Shown here: one piece after another, positions 19,920 to 28,737 of the stretch
How positions within the stretch are numbered: the stretch's first letter is position 1
How the letters are laid out: each line of letters starts with the position of its first letter
NCBI RefSeq assembly: GCF_005954645.2
Contig: NZ_CP040695.2
Span: forward strand, 2,976,001-3,040,000
Source of the DNA: Nocardioides sp. S-1144
Lineage (GTDB): Bacteria; Actinomycetota; Actinomycetes; Propionibacteriales; Nocardioidaceae
Length of the DNA stretch: 64,000 nucleotides
Reading direction: 5' to 3'
Translations under genes and position numbers: made by a program
Notes under the pieces: generated by a model
Databases searched by the model: none
Told to the model about the DNA's origin: nothing
What the model saw: the letters and a program-made list of their open reading frames with translations, nothing else

Positions 19920-20129
19920 TCAGGCGTGGCGGACGTGACCGTTCGCGACCGGGAGGCGGCGGGTGCTGGTGGCGGGCTCGGTGGCCCGGACGGCGGTGCT
20001 GGTGCCGGGGCGGGCCTCGGTGCGCAGGAGGCTGCCGAGCGCGACGACGGTGAGGACGAGGGCCAGGCCGGCGACGGCGGCGAAGGCGGCGAACCACGGG
20101 GTCATGGTGGGAAGGAGGTCGAAGGTCAT
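19920..20129 (-). CDS. Small single-pass membrane protein, function unknown
   Basis: 69-residue protein starting MTFDLLPTMTPWFAAFAAVA, with one hydrophobic helix (about residues 10-34) and a basic, Thr/Ala-rich tail. The ATG has a Shine-Dalgarno-like AGAGGAA about 8 nt upstream, and the gene is divergent from the TetR regulator with the CTAC-N4-GTAG array between them, so it is the best candidate target of that regulator. It lies 65 nt upstream of DUF3311. No family recognised. Confidence 0.65.
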   Translation of the reverse strand: MTFDLLPTMTPWFAAFAAVAGLALVLTVVALGSLLRTEARPGTSTAVRATEPATSTRRLPVANGHVRHA

Positions 20130-20150
20130 GATGGGTTCCTCTCGGGCTTT

Positions 20151-20192
20151 CTACGGATGTAGTACCTACTGATGTAGAAACTACGCCTGTAG
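20151..20192. promoter_or_regulatory. Triple CTAC-N4-GTAG operator array
   Basis: Three 12-bp palindromes, CTACGGATGTAG (20151), CTACTGATGTAG (20166) and CTACGCCTGTAG (20181), each followed by 3 nt, so the period is exactly 15 bp. The array is between the divergent small membrane protein gene and tetR (GTG 20283), the normal place for a TetR autoregulatory operator. Three adjacent palindromes on alternating helix faces are unusual. Confidence 0.75.
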
Positions 20193-20282
20193 AAGGCCCG
20201 GGGCAAGTGCGCGAGGCTGTCTGCTGCGCCACACTGGACCCACCCCGTCGACCCGACGTCCCGCCCAACCCTGGAGTCGCCC

Positions 20283-20870
20283 GTGCCCCGCCCCGTCGCC
20301 ACGGAACGCCGCTCGGTCCTGCTCGACGCCGCGCTCGACGTCGTCGTCCAGCAGGGGCTGCGCGGACTCACCCACCGCGCGGTCGACCGGGAGGCGGCCG
20401 TGGCCGAGGGGACGACGTCGGCCTACTTCCGCACCCGTCGCGCGCTGCACCACGCGCTGGGCGAGCGGGTCACCCACCGCCTCGCCGACGACGTCGACCG
20501 GGTCGTCGGCGACATCGGCGACGCCGACCCGGGCCGCCCGGAGGCGCTGGCGTGCGTCGTGGACCTCTTCACCGGGTGGCTCGACGAGTCGCCGCTGCTC
20601 CAGGCCAAGGTCGAGCTGACCCTGGAGTCGACCCGCGACGCCGAGCTCGCCGCCGTCCTGGCCCGCGAGCGGGAGCGGGTGGTCGGCCTGGTCGCCTCGG
20701 TGCTCGAGGCACGGGGCAGCACCACCGCCTGGCCGCGGGCCTCGGTGGTGGTCGCCGCGTTCGACGGCATCCTGCTCGCCGCGCTCACCAGCGCCCCGGA
20801 GGAGCGCGACCAGTTCGTCGCCGACGCCGTGCGCTTCACCCTGCAGCCGCTCTCGCACGAGGACACCTGA
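20283..20870 (+). CDS. TetR family transcriptional regulator
   Basis: 195-residue one-component repressor. The N-terminal HTH is visible as LLDAALDVVVQQGLRGLTHR, then AVDREAAVAEGTTSAYFRTR, with the TetR recognition helix; the rest is the helical ligand-binding domain. The GTG at 20283 has GGAG 7 nt upstream. It is divergent from a small membrane protein gene and beside a 15-bp-periodic palindrome array that it probably binds. Ligand and regulon unknown; the nearby DUF3311/symporter operon is a possible further target. Confidence 0.9.
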   Translation: MPRPVATERRSVLLDAALDVVVQQGLRGLTHRAVDREAAVAEGTTSAYFRTRRALHHALGERVTHRLADDVDRVVGDIGDADPGRPEALACVVDLFTGWLDESPLLQAKVELTLESTRDAELAAVLARERERVVGLVASVLEARGSTTAWPRASVVVAAFDGILLAALTSAPEERDQFVADAVRFTLQPLSHEDT

Positions 20871-20922
20871 CCCGTCCTGCCCCCCGCGCCCCGCGCCCCG
20901 GCCCCGGGGTCGCGAGGGGGCC

Positions 20923-22755
20923 TCAGCGGGTCTCGGGCAGGCCCGGCGCCCCGGCCGCGGGCAGCCGGACCGTGAAGGTCGTGCCCGAGCCCAGCGTCGA
21001 GGTGACCCGCACGGTGCCGGCGTGCCGCTCCACGACGGTCGCCACGATCGCCAGGCCGAGCCCGGTGCCCTGCTCACGCAGCGCCGCGGGGTTCGTCGTG
21101 CGGAAGAAGGCCCGGAAGAGACCGGCCTGGTCCTCCTCGGAGATCCCGAGCCCGTCGTCGACGACCCGCACGACCACCGCCTCCCCGTCGCGCTGGAGGT
21201 CGATGGTCACGACCCCGCCGGCGGGGGTGTACTTCACCGCGTTGCTCACCAGGTTCGACAGCATCCGGTCCAGCTCGACCGGGTCGCCGTCGACCACCAG
21301 CGCGGCCGGGACCGCCTCGCCGCCCTGACGACGGATCCTGACGCCCTTGGCCTCCGCGGTCGACCCGATGAGGCCGAGGACGTCGGCCGCGGTCCGTCCC
21401 AGGTCGACCGGGATCCGGACCAGCGGGTGCCGCGGGTCGCCGACCTGGGCCAGCAGCAGCAGGTCGTCGACCACCTTGTTCATCCGTCCCGCACCGCGGC
21501 TCATGGCGCGGTGGTGCCGGGCCGCGCCGTCGTCCAGGTCGAGCTCGCCGAGCAGCTCGAGGTTGCCCAGGATGACCGCGAGCGGGGTGCGGAGCTCGTG
21601 CGAGAGGGTCGCGATGAGCTGGCTGCGGTAGTCCTCCAGGCGCTTGAGCTCGCGCACCAGCGCCCGCTCGCTCTCGAGGGCGCGCACGGTCATCAGCGCC
21701 GCCCCGAGGTCGTGCCCGATCTCCAGCGCGGACGCCGTCTCGACCGGCGACCAGTGCGGCCGGGAGTCCTGACGGGGCAGCACGAGGAAGCCCAGGCACT
21801 CCTCCCCCGCCCCGAGCGGGATGCCGATCACCAGCGCCACGCCCAGCTCGGCGAGGAGCTGCCGGCCCGCCTCCAGGTGGCGTCCGGCGATGTCGTGGCC
21901 CTCGGCGCCGGCGACGCCGTCGGCGTCGAGGACGGCCACCCGCTGCTCGCGCCACAGCCGGGGGGCCAGCTCGCTGGCCACCTCGTGCAGCCACTCGGGC
22001 AGCACGACGAGGTCGCCGGCCTTCGTGCGCGCGTAGCCGCGGGTGCCGCCGTCCGGCTCGAGGATCTCGATCCAGGTGCCGACCGCGCCGAAGCCCTCGA
22101 TCAGCGGCTGGTGGGTCGAGATCAGCACGGCGTCCAGCGAGGCGTGCACCGGGATCGAGGCCGCCCGGATCATCCGCCGGGCCGCCTCGGCGTGGGCCAC
22201 CTGCTGGACGAGCTCCTCGCGCTCGAAGGCGGTGAGCACGGCCCGCTCGGTCTGGGCGGCGTAGCGCTCGAGGAGGTCACGCAGGGCGACGTCGGGCCGG
22301 CGACCCGAGAGCGGGCCGTCGAGGGACAGCGCCCCGACCAGGGCGCCCTCGTCGTCACGGAGCAGCGCGACCAGGATGTCGTGCGGGTCCCACCCGTCCT
22401 CGAGGGTCGGGTCCCCCTCGTCGGGCAGGACGAACCAGTACCCGTCGAGGTCGGCGGCGTCGTCGTACCGGTCGGCGGGGACGAACCGGAACCGGCCCCA
22501 GTCGTCACCGCGCTCGAGCACGAGGTCGAGGGCCGAGACCGGGTCGGCGTGCTCGAAGACGAGGTCGCGGAACTCGTCGGGGCCGGTGTAGGCGACCGTC
22601 ACCAGCAAGTCGTCGAGGATCACGCTCAGCGCGGCCGTGCTGAACCCGGTCATCTGCGCGACCGAGTCGACCATCAGCTGGAGCACGGCCCGGGCCGAGG
22701 AGTCCGACCAGACCGAGGGGTCGATCCGTCCCACCGGGACCGACTGGTTGTCCAT
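20923..22755 (-). CDS. Soluble GAF-domain sensor histidine kinase
   Basis: About 610 residues with no membrane segment. Two GAF-like regions (about 20-180 and 215-370) precede a HisKA domain with the phospho-acceptor in TLSHELRTPLAVILGNLELL and an HATPase_c domain with N-box DRMLSNLVSNAVKY, G1 VVDDGLGIS and G2 GTGLGLAIV. It should therefore sense an internal signal or small ligand. No response regulator is adjacent, so it is an orphan here. It is 28 nt downstream of the M1 peptidase gene and probably co-transcribed. The start could be ATG 22755 or GTG 22758. Confidence 0.9.
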   Translation of the reverse strand: MDNQSVPVGRIDPSVWSDSSARAVLQLMVDSVAQMTGFSTAALSVILDDLLVTVAYTGPDEFRDLVFEHADPVSALDLVLERGDDWGRFRFVPADRYDDAADLDGYWFVLPDEGDPTLEDGWDPHDILVALLRDDEGALVGALSLDGPLSGRRPDVALRDLLERYAAQTERAVLTAFEREELVQQVAHAEAARRMIRAASIPVHASLDAVLISTHQPLIEGFGAVGTWIEILEPDGGTRGYARTKAGDLVVLPEWLHEVASELAPRLWREQRVAVLDADGVAGAEGHDIAGRHLEAGRQLLAELGVALVIGIPLGAGEECLGFLVLPRQDSRPHWSPVETASALEIGHDLGAALMTVRALESERALVRELKRLEDYRSQLIATLSHELRTPLAVILGNLELLGELDLDDGAARHHRAMSRGAGRMNKVVDDLLLLAQVGDPRHPLVRIPVDLGRTAADVLGLIGSTAEAKGVRIRRQGGEAVPAALVVDGDPVELDRMLSNLVSNAVKYTPAGGVVTIDLQRDGEAVVVRVVDDGLGISEEDQAGLFRAFFRTTNPAALREQGTGLGLAIVATVVERHAGTVRVTSTLGSGTTFTVRLPAAGAPGLPETR

Positions 22756-22783
22756 CACCTCGCGCTCGAGCGTCGCGGCGGCG

Positions 22784-24205
22784 TCAGCGCAGCCCGTTGC
22801 GCACGGTGGCGCGCGGGGGCCACGGTGCCTTCAGCCAGGCCCGGAAGAAGCCGTCGAGACGGGTGCCGGCCACCTGCTCGGCGAGTCGCCGGAACTCCGG
22901 GACGCTCGCGTTGGCGTGGCGGTGCTGGCGGACCCAGGTGCGCAGGAGACGGGTGAAGTCACGACCGCCGATGCGGTGCCGCAGCGCCTGCAGGGCCATG
23001 GCACCGCGGGTGTAGACGGCGTCGTCGAAGATGCGACCCCGGCCGGGGGCGGTCAGGTCGACCTTCCAGAACGACCGGTCGACGTAGCGGCCGTGGTAGG
23101 TGTCGCGCAGCCACTGCTGCCCGCTCGGACCGCCGTGCTTCTCGGCGTGCAGGACCTCCATGAAGGTCGCGAACCCCTCGTTGAGCCAGATGTCGCGCCA
23201 CCGGTCGACCGAGACCGAGTCGCCGAACCACTGGTGCGCCAGCTCGTGGACGACGATCGAGGTGTCGTAGACGCCCGGGTAGGTCGGCCGCGTCTGGTTC
23301 TCCAGGGCGAAGCCCACCGGGAGCGCGGTGCTGAGCCCACCCGTCGACTCGAACGGGTACCGGCCCAGGCGCCCCGCGAGCCAGGAGGTGATCTCGTCGC
23401 TGCGGTGCAGGTTGCGCCTCGAGATCCGGCGACTCTCGGCCGGGAGCTCCTTCGAGACCGCGACGTACCACGGGATCTTGTCGCGCACGCCCCGCGTCAC
23501 CTCGTAGCGGCCGAGCGCGAAGAACGCCAGGTACGTCGCCATCGGGCGGGCCGAGCGCCAGTGGGTCGTGGCCTCCGCGCCCGCGACCGTGCGCCCGACC
23601 AGCAGCCCGTTGGACACGACCTGGTGGGTGGCCGGCCCGGTGACGGTGACGTCGAAGGTCGCCTTGTCGCTCGGGTGGTCGTTGGAGGGGAACCACCACG
23701 GCGCCATGTGCGGCTCGTTCATGGTGACGACCTCGCTGTCGTCGGCGAGCCAGTTCTGCTCCCCGGCGTACTCGATGCCGCCGGGCGCGCCGGCGTACTC
23801 CACGACGACGTCGACGACGTCACCGGCCTCCAGCGGCGTGGCCGGGGTGATCTGCAGCTCGTGCCGGTCGGGCTTGGAGAACGCCGCCGGCTCGTCGTCG
23901 ACCCGGACCGCGGTGACCGGCAGCAGCAGGTCGAGCTGGAACCGGCCGAGGTCGGTGGTGGCGCGCAGCGTCACGGTGGTCGTGCCGGACAGCACCCCGG
24001 TGTCGAAGACGTAGCGGTCGTGGACGTCGTAGTGCTGCACGTCGATGCCGCCGTTGCCGTCGAGCGGCCAGTAGGGGTCGCCGATCCCCGGGCTGCCCGG
24101 TCCCGGCACGCGGACCGACGCTCCGCCCGCGGCCGTGCCGGCCGGGAGCGTGGCCACGAGCAGGACGGTGGTGGTGGTCAGACCCACCCAGCGACGCAAC
24201 GACAT
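22784..24205 (-). CDS. Secreted M1 family metallopeptidase
   Basis: 473 residues with an N-terminal signal peptide (MSLRRWVGLTTTTVLLVATL). The zinc site HELAH is followed after exactly 18 residues by Glu in LNEGFA, the HEXXH-X18-E signature of M1 aminopeptidases; the catalytic tyrosine is in VYTRGAMAL. The exopeptidase GXMEN motif is replaced by GFALENQT, which keeps the Glu-Asn. The C-terminal region is shorter than in the classic 850-residue enzymes. ATG 24205 follows TACCTT (24212-24217, minus strand) by 6 nt, so the transcript is likely leaderless. Confidence 0.9.
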   Translation of the reverse strand: MSLRRWVGLTTTTVLLVATLPAGTAAGGASVRVPGPGSPGIGDPYWPLDGNGGIDVQHYDVHDRYVFDTGVLSGTTTVTLRATTDLGRFQLDLLLPVTAVRVDDEPAAFSKPDRHELQITPATPLEAGDVVDVVVEYAGAPGGIEYAGEQNWLADDSEVVTMNEPHMAPWWFPSNDHPSDKATFDVTVTGPATHQVVSNGLLVGRTVAGAEATTHWRSARPMATYLAFFALGRYEVTRGVRDKIPWYVAVSKELPAESRRISRRNLHRSDEITSWLAGRLGRYPFESTGGLSTALPVGFALENQTRPTYPGVYDTSIVVHELAHQWFGDSVSVDRWRDIWLNEGFATFMEVLHAEKHGGPSGQQWLRDTYHGRYVDRSFWKVDLTAPGRGRIFDDAVYTRGAMALQALRHRIGGRDFTRLLRTWVRQHRHANASVPEFRRLAEQVAGTRLDGFFRAWLKAPWPPRATVRNGLR

Positions 24206-24226
24206 GCGAGCAAGGTAGACCGTCGC

Positions 24227-25453
24227 TCAGCCGAGCGTCGACGAAGCCATCTCACGCTGGCCCCACGGGGCGCCGTGCTCGGCGAGCAGGTCGAGGAACG
24301 GCACGGCGTCGAAGGCCTCCGGCCCGAGCACGCCGACGCCGGTCCACACGCCCGTGGCGAGCAGCTCGAGCGCGACGACCGGGTTGACCGCGGTCTGCCA
24401 GACCACGCACTGGTGGCCGTACTCCGCCATCGTCCACTCGTTGTCGACGACGTGGTAGAGGTAGGTCGACCGCGCCTGGCCGTCCTTGCCCGTGCCCGTC
24501 ACCCACAGCCCGGCGCAGGTCTTGCCGCGCATCCGCGGGCCGACCGTGGCGGGGTCGGGCAGCACGGCCGCGACGACGTCGCGCGGGCTGACCTCGACAC
24601 CCTTGACCCGCACCTTCTCGGTGCGGTCGAGGCCGAGGGTGTGCAGCACCTTGAGGATGGTGATGAACTCCTCGCCCAGCCCGTACTTGAACGTCGCCCG
24701 CCGGCAGTCGATCCAGCGCGGCATGAGGAGCACCTCCTCGTGCTCGACGTTGACGCACTCGACCGGGCCGATGCCCTCGGGGAAGTCGAAGACCTCCGGC
24801 TCGCTGAACGGCGCGGTGGTGTGCCAGGCGCCGTCCTGCCAGACCACGGGCGGGTTCAGGCACTCCTCGATCGTGGTCCACATGGAGAACGACGGCGCGA
24901 AGACCTCGTTGCCGTCGTTGTCGGTGACCACCAGGTTGGCGCCGTCGCGGGTGCCGAGCTCGTCGATCTCGGAGAAGAGGTGGTCGGCGGCGTAGCGGGC
25001 GAAGACGTCGGACAGGCCCGGCTCCACCCCGATGCCGACCAGGGCGAGGCGGCCGGCCGCGGCCCAGTCGTCGGCGACGGCGAACTGCTCGTCGCCGAGC
25101 TTGACGCCGGTCCTCTCGTACGGCGCCTCGGGGTGCGGCCGCGACAGCGACATCGCCATGTCGAGGTAGTCGGCGCCGGCGGCCAGGGCGCCGTCGAAGA
25201 TCGACATGTTGAAGACCGGGTCGACGGCGTTCATCACGTGGGTGATGCGGTGCTCGGCGCACAGGGCCGCGACGGAGCCGGCGTCCGAGGCGTCGACCTG
25301 GACGGCGCTGAACCGGGCGTCGACGGCGGCGGCCCGCTCGGCCTTGGCGACGTCGTGGTCGCCGACCACGATCGCCTCGAAGAAGTCGCGGCGGGCCGCG
25401 ATCGCGGCGAAGGCACCGCCGACGCCGCCGGCGCCGACCAGGAGGATGCGCAT
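24227..25453 (-). CDS. Saccharopine dehydrogenase family protein
   Basis: 408 residues from ATG 25453 (MRILLVGAGGVGGAF, an NAD(P)-binding Rossmann start). Residues VDPVFNMSIFDGALAAGADYLDM and GVEPGLSDVFARY match the saccharopine dehydrogenase/carboxynorspermidine synthase family. A GTG at 25471 would overlap the ALDH stop by 8 nt. Its place directly after the aminobutyraldehyde dehydrogenase suggests a reductive or oxidative step on an amino acid-aldehyde conjugate in polyamine or lysine catabolism. This is inference; the true substrate is unknown. Confidence 0.85.
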   Translation of the reverse strand: MRILLVGAGGVGGAFAAIAARRDFFEAIVVGDHDVAKAERAAAVDARFSAVQVDASDAGSVAALCAEHRITHVMNAVDPVFNMSIFDGALAAGADYLDMAMSLSRPHPEAPYERTGVKLGDEQFAVADDWAAAGRLALVGIGVEPGLSDVFARYAADHLFSEIDELGTRDGANLVVTDNDGNEVFAPSFSMWTTIEECLNPPVVWQDGAWHTTAPFSEPEVFDFPEGIGPVECVNVEHEEVLLMPRWIDCRRATFKYGLGEEFITILKVLHTLGLDRTEKVRVKGVEVSPRDVVAAVLPDPATVGPRMRGKTCAGLWVTGTGKDGQARSTYLYHVVDNEWTMAEYGHQCVVWQTAVNPVVALELLATGVWTGVGVLGPEAFDAVPFLDLLAEHGAPWGQREMASSTLG

Positions 25454-25463
25454 CGGGTCGCGG

Positions 25464-26897
25464 TCACTCACCGAAGTAGCTCATCACGTGCTTGACGCGG
25501 GTGTAGTCCTCGAGGCCGTACATCGAGAGGTCCTTGCCGTACCCGGAGTGCTTGAAGCCGCCGTGGGGCATCTCGGAGACGAACGGGATGTGGGTGTTGA
25601 TCCACACCACGCCGAAGTCGAGCTTGCGGCTCATCCGCAGGGCGCGGCCGTGGTTCTCGGTCCACACGCTCGAGGCCAGGCCGTACTGGACGCCGTTGGC
25701 CCAGCGCAGCGCCTCGGCCTCGTCGGTGAACTTCTGCACCGTCATCACCGGGCCGAAGATCTCGTCCTGGACCTGCTCGTCGTCCTGGCGCAGCCCGGAG
25801 AGGACGGTCGGCTCGTAGAAGTAGCCGCGCTCGCCCTGGCGCGTGCCGCCGGTCGCGACCGAGGCGTGGTCGGGCAGCCGGTCGACCATCCCCGCGACGC
25901 GCTCGAGCTGGTGGGCGTTGTTGAGCGGGCCGTAGTAGGTGCCCTCGTCGTCGGGCGCGCCGGTGGGCATCCCCCGCGCAGCCTCGGCGAGGGCCGCCAC
26001 GAACTCGTCGTGGATCCCCTCCTGGACCAGCACCCGGGTCGCGGCGGTGCAGTCCTGGCCGGCGTTGAACAGCCCGGCCCCGGCGATGCCCTCGGCCGTC
26101 CTGGCGATGTCGGCGTCGTCGAAGACCACGACGGGCGCCTTCCCGCCCAGCTCGAGGTGGACACGCTTGAGGTCGCTCGCGGCCGAGGCCGCCACCTCCA
26201 TGCCGGCGCGCACCGAGCCGGTGATCGCCACCATCTGCGGCGTCTTGTGCGCCACCAGCGCGCGGCCGGTGTCGCGGTCGCCGCACACGACGTTGAGGAC
26301 GCCGGGCGGCAGGAACTCCTGGCAGATCTCGGCCAGCAGCGACGAGCTCGCCGGGGTCGTGTCGCTCGGCTTGAGGACGATGGTGTTGCCGCCGGCCAGC
26401 GCCGGGGCGATCTTCCAGATCATCATCATCAACGGGTAGTTCCACGGCGTCACCTGGCCCACGACACCGATCGGCTCGCGGCGGACCCAGGAGGTGTGGT
26501 CGGCCATGTACTCCCCCGCCGAGCGGCCCTCGAGGATGCGGGCGGCGCCACCGAAGAACTTGAAGTGGTCGGAGGCGTAGGGCATCTCCTCGGCCATGGT
26601 CAGCCCGAGCGGCTTGCCGGTGTCCCTGCACTCGACGGCGTTGATCTCCTCGACGCGCTCCTCGATCGCGGCGGCGATCTTGAGCAGCGCGTTCGAGCGG
26701 TCCTGCGGCGTCGTGTCGCCCCAGGCCTCGAAGGCGGCGCCGGCGGCGGCGTAGGCGCGGTCGACGTCCTCCTGGCCCGAGAGGGGCGCGCGGGCGTAGA
26801 CCTCTCCGGTGGTGGGGTCGATGACGTCGTAGGTCTCGCCCGACACCGAGTCGACGGGCTCACCGTTGACGACGTTCTTGAAGGTCTGGTCGGCCAT
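25464..26897 (-). CDS. Gamma-aminobutyraldehyde dehydrogenase (aldehyde dehydrogenase family)
   Basis: 477-residue NAD-dependent aldehyde dehydrogenase. VTPWNYPLMMMIWKIAPAL, LELGGKAPVVVFDDAD with the general-base Glu, and FNAGQDCTAATR with the catalytic Cys are visible. GQDCTAATR is the form typical of aminobutyraldehyde dehydrogenases (PatD/YdcW type), and the putrescine importer and aminotransferase nearby support that substrate. The product would be GABA. Two copies of a 15-bp motif shared with other polyamine genes lie just upstream (26920, 26952). The downstream saccharopine dehydrogenase-like gene is probably in the same operon. Confidence 0.88.
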   Translation of the reverse strand: MADQTFKNVVNGEPVDSVSGETYDVIDPTTGEVYARAPLSGQEDVDRAYAAAGAAFEAWGDTTPQDRSNALLKIAAAIEERVEEINAVECRDTGKPLGLTMAEEMPYASDHFKFFGGAARILEGRSAGEYMADHTSWVRREPIGVVGQVTPWNYPLMMMIWKIAPALAGGNTIVLKPSDTTPASSSLLAEICQEFLPPGVLNVVCGDRDTGRALVAHKTPQMVAITGSVRAGMEVAASAASDLKRVHLELGGKAPVVVFDDADIARTAEGIAGAGLFNAGQDCTAATRVLVQEGIHDEFVAALAEAARGMPTGAPDDEGTYYGPLNNAHQLERVAGMVDRLPDHASVATGGTRQGERGYFYEPTVLSGLRQDDEQVQDEIFGPVMTVQKFTDEAEALRWANGVQYGLASSVWTENHGRALRMSRKLDFGVVWINTHIPFVSEMPHGGFKHSGYGKDLSMYGLEDYTRVKHVMSYFGE

Positions 26898-26919
26898 GGC
26901 GGGGAGCCTAGTGAGGTGA

Positions 26920-26966
26920 CAACGGAATCTGTAGCCCCTGGGGCGCTTTGATCACCGATTCCGTTG
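26920..26966. promoter_or_regulatory. Paired polyamine-regulon motif upstream of the ALDH gene
   Basis: CAACGGAATCTGTAG at 26920-26934 and, inverted, TCACCGATTCCGTTG at 26952-26966. Together they make a 10-bp perfect inverted repeat CAACGGAATC/GATTCCGTTG. The right site overlaps the end of the amidohydrolase gene. The same motif occurs upstream of the aminotransferase and between potD and the Lrp gene, so it is probably the operator of that regulator. Confidence 0.65.
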
Positions 26967-28643
26967 CTGGTGGACCACCTCGCCATCGATCCAGGTGCTC
27001 ACGACGCGCGCCGCGCCGATCTCGGCCGCCGGCGCCGCGAACGGGTCGCGGTCGAGGACCACGAGGTCGGCGGCCGCGCCGGGGGCGACAACGCCGGCCC
27101 CGTCGCGGCGGTCGCGGTGGTTGATCCACGCGCTGCCCGAGGTGTAGGCCGCGAACGCCGCCTCGAGGGTGAGGGCCTGCTCGGGGAGGAACGCCACGGG
27201 CTCGCCCCCGGGACCGGCCGGCCCGTCCTGGCCGTCCTGGCCGTGCGCCCAGCGGTTGACCGCCACGTGGATCGCCTGCAGCGGGTCGGGGGTGCTGACC
27301 GGCCAGTCGGAGCCGGCGACCAGCCGGGCGCCCGCCCGGTGCAGGTCGCCGAAGGGGTACTGCCAGCGTGCGCGCTCCTCCCCCAGGAACGGCAGCGTCA
27401 GGTCGACCATCTGCTCGTCGAGGCAGGCCCACAGCGCCTGCGCGTTGGCCGCGACGTCGAGCGCGGCGAAGCGGCGGACGTCGTCGGGGTGCACGACCTG
27501 GAGGTGGGCGAGGTGGTGGCGGCGCTCGGCGCGGGTGGCGGGGTCGGTGCCCTCGAAGGCGTCGAGGGCCTCGCGGACGCCGCGGTCGCCGATCGCGTGC
27601 ACGTGCACCTGGAACCCGGCCGTGTCGAGGGCGGTGACGGCCGCGCGGAGCTCGGCCGCGCTGAGGAAGGAGTGGCCGGTGTTGTCGGTGGCGTGGCCGC
27701 ACCGGTCGAGGTACGGGGCGTCCAGGGCCGCCGTCCCGTTCTCGGCGACGCCGTCCTGCATGATCTTGACGCTGGTGGCGTGGAACCGGCCGCCCGACAT
27801 CGCCTCGCGGCGCGCGACCAGCTCGGCGACCTGCTCCACGCCACGCTCCCGGTCCCACCACAGCGCCCCGACGACGTCGGAGCGGAGGTCGCCGCTGGCC
27901 GCCGCGGCCGTGTAGGTCGCCGAGGTGTCGTCCATGCCGGAGTAGGCGCCGACGATGGCGTCCTGCCAGCCGGTGACGCCGAGGGAGTGCAGGTGGGCCT
28001 GGCCCGTCAGCAGGGCGGCCAGCTGGTCGGCGTCCGTGGTGGGCGGCAGGTGCCGCGAGACCAGCGACGTGGCGCCCTCGTGCAGGGTGCCGGTCGGACG
28101 GCCGCCGGCGTCGCGCTCGATGCGCCCGTCGGCGGGGTCGGGCGTGTGCCGGTCGATCCCCGCGACCTCGAGCGCGCGCGAGTTGACCCAGGCGCCGTGG
28201 TGGTCGCGGTTGGGCAGGAAGACGGGGCGGTCGGGCACGACGGCGTCGAGGTCGGCGGCGGTCGGCGTGCCGCCCGGGAACGCCGGCATCGCCCAGCCGC
28301 CGCCGAGGATCCAGGGCGCGTCGGGGTTCGCGGCGGCGTGGGCGGCCACCGCGGCGACGTACTCCTCGCGGGTGTCGAGCTCCGAGAGGTCGCAGCGCAT
28401 CCGCTCGAGCCCGCCCTGGACGGGGTGGACGTGCGCGTCGACGAAGCCCGGCGCGAGCAGGGCCCCGCCGACGTCCACGACGTCGTCGACCCCGGCGCGC
28501 GCCCGCGAGCCGAGACCTGCGGCGCCCGAGGCGCCGGCGGCGCCGACGGCGACGACCCGGCCGGCGTCGAGGAGCACCTCGTGACCGGGGCCGCGGTAGC
28601 GGCGGCCGTCGAACAGGGCGGCGTTGCGCAGGAGCGTCGTCAC
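26952..28643 (-). CDS. Amidohydrolase family protein (amidohydrolase 3, YtcJ-like)
   Basis: 563-residue metal-dependent hydrolase. The N-terminal beta-sandwich leads to LAPGFVDAHVHPVQGG with the HxH metal ligands; further ligands appear in HVHAIGDRG and VAGSDWPVST. This subfamily (YtcJ/NfdA-like) often acts on N-substituted amides, but the substrate here is unknown. GTG 28643 is chosen because the N-terminus (VTTLLRNAALFDG) then matches the family, and CAGACT lies 7 nt upstream. It is divergent from the aminotransferase and inside the polyamine island, so an acylated amine substrate is possible. Confidence 0.85.
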   Translation of the reverse strand: MTTLLRNAALFDGRRYRGPGHEVLLDAGRVVAVGAAGASGAAGLGSRARAGVDDVVDVGGALLAPGFVDAHVHPVQGGLERMRCDLSELDTREEYVAAVAAHAAANPDAPWILGGGWAMPAFPGGTPTAADLDAVVPDRPVFLPNRDHHGAWVNSRALEVAGIDRHTPDPADGRIERDAGGRPTGTLHEGATSLVSRHLPPTTDADQLAALLTGQAHLHSLGVTGWQDAIVGAYSGMDDTSATYTAAAASGDLRSDVVGALWWDRERGVEQVAELVARREAMSGGRFHATSVKIMQDGVAENGTAALDAPYLDRCGHATDNTGHSFLSAAELRAAVTALDTAGFQVHVHAIGDRGVREALDAFEGTDPATRAERRHHLAHLQVVHPDDVRRFAALDVAANAQALWACLDEQMVDLTLPFLGEERARWQYPFGDLHRAGARLVAGSDWPVSTPDPLQAIHVAVNRWAHGQDGQDGPAGPGGEPVAFLPEQALTLEAAFAAYTSGSAWINHRDRRDGAGVVAPGAAADLVVLDRDPFAAPAAEIGAARVVSTWIDGEVVHQQRNR

Positions 28644-28690
28644 GGCGACGAGTCTGGCACGACTGGATCCGCAGCCTGAGGCGCCGACGA

Positions 28691-28705
28691 CCACTGATTC
28701 ACTTG
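28691..28705. promoter_or_regulatory. Polyamine-regulon motif upstream of the aminotransferase
   Basis: CCACTGATTCACTTG, whose reverse complement CAAGTGAATCAGTGG matches the CAAcgGAATCnGTnG pattern seen at the ALDH and potD/lrp promoters. It lies between the divergent amidohydrolase and aminotransferase genes, 33 nt before the aminotransferase ATG. Confidence 0.5.
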
Positions 28706-28737
28706 CAGAAGCGGTCGACGACCCTCAGGATGGTTAC

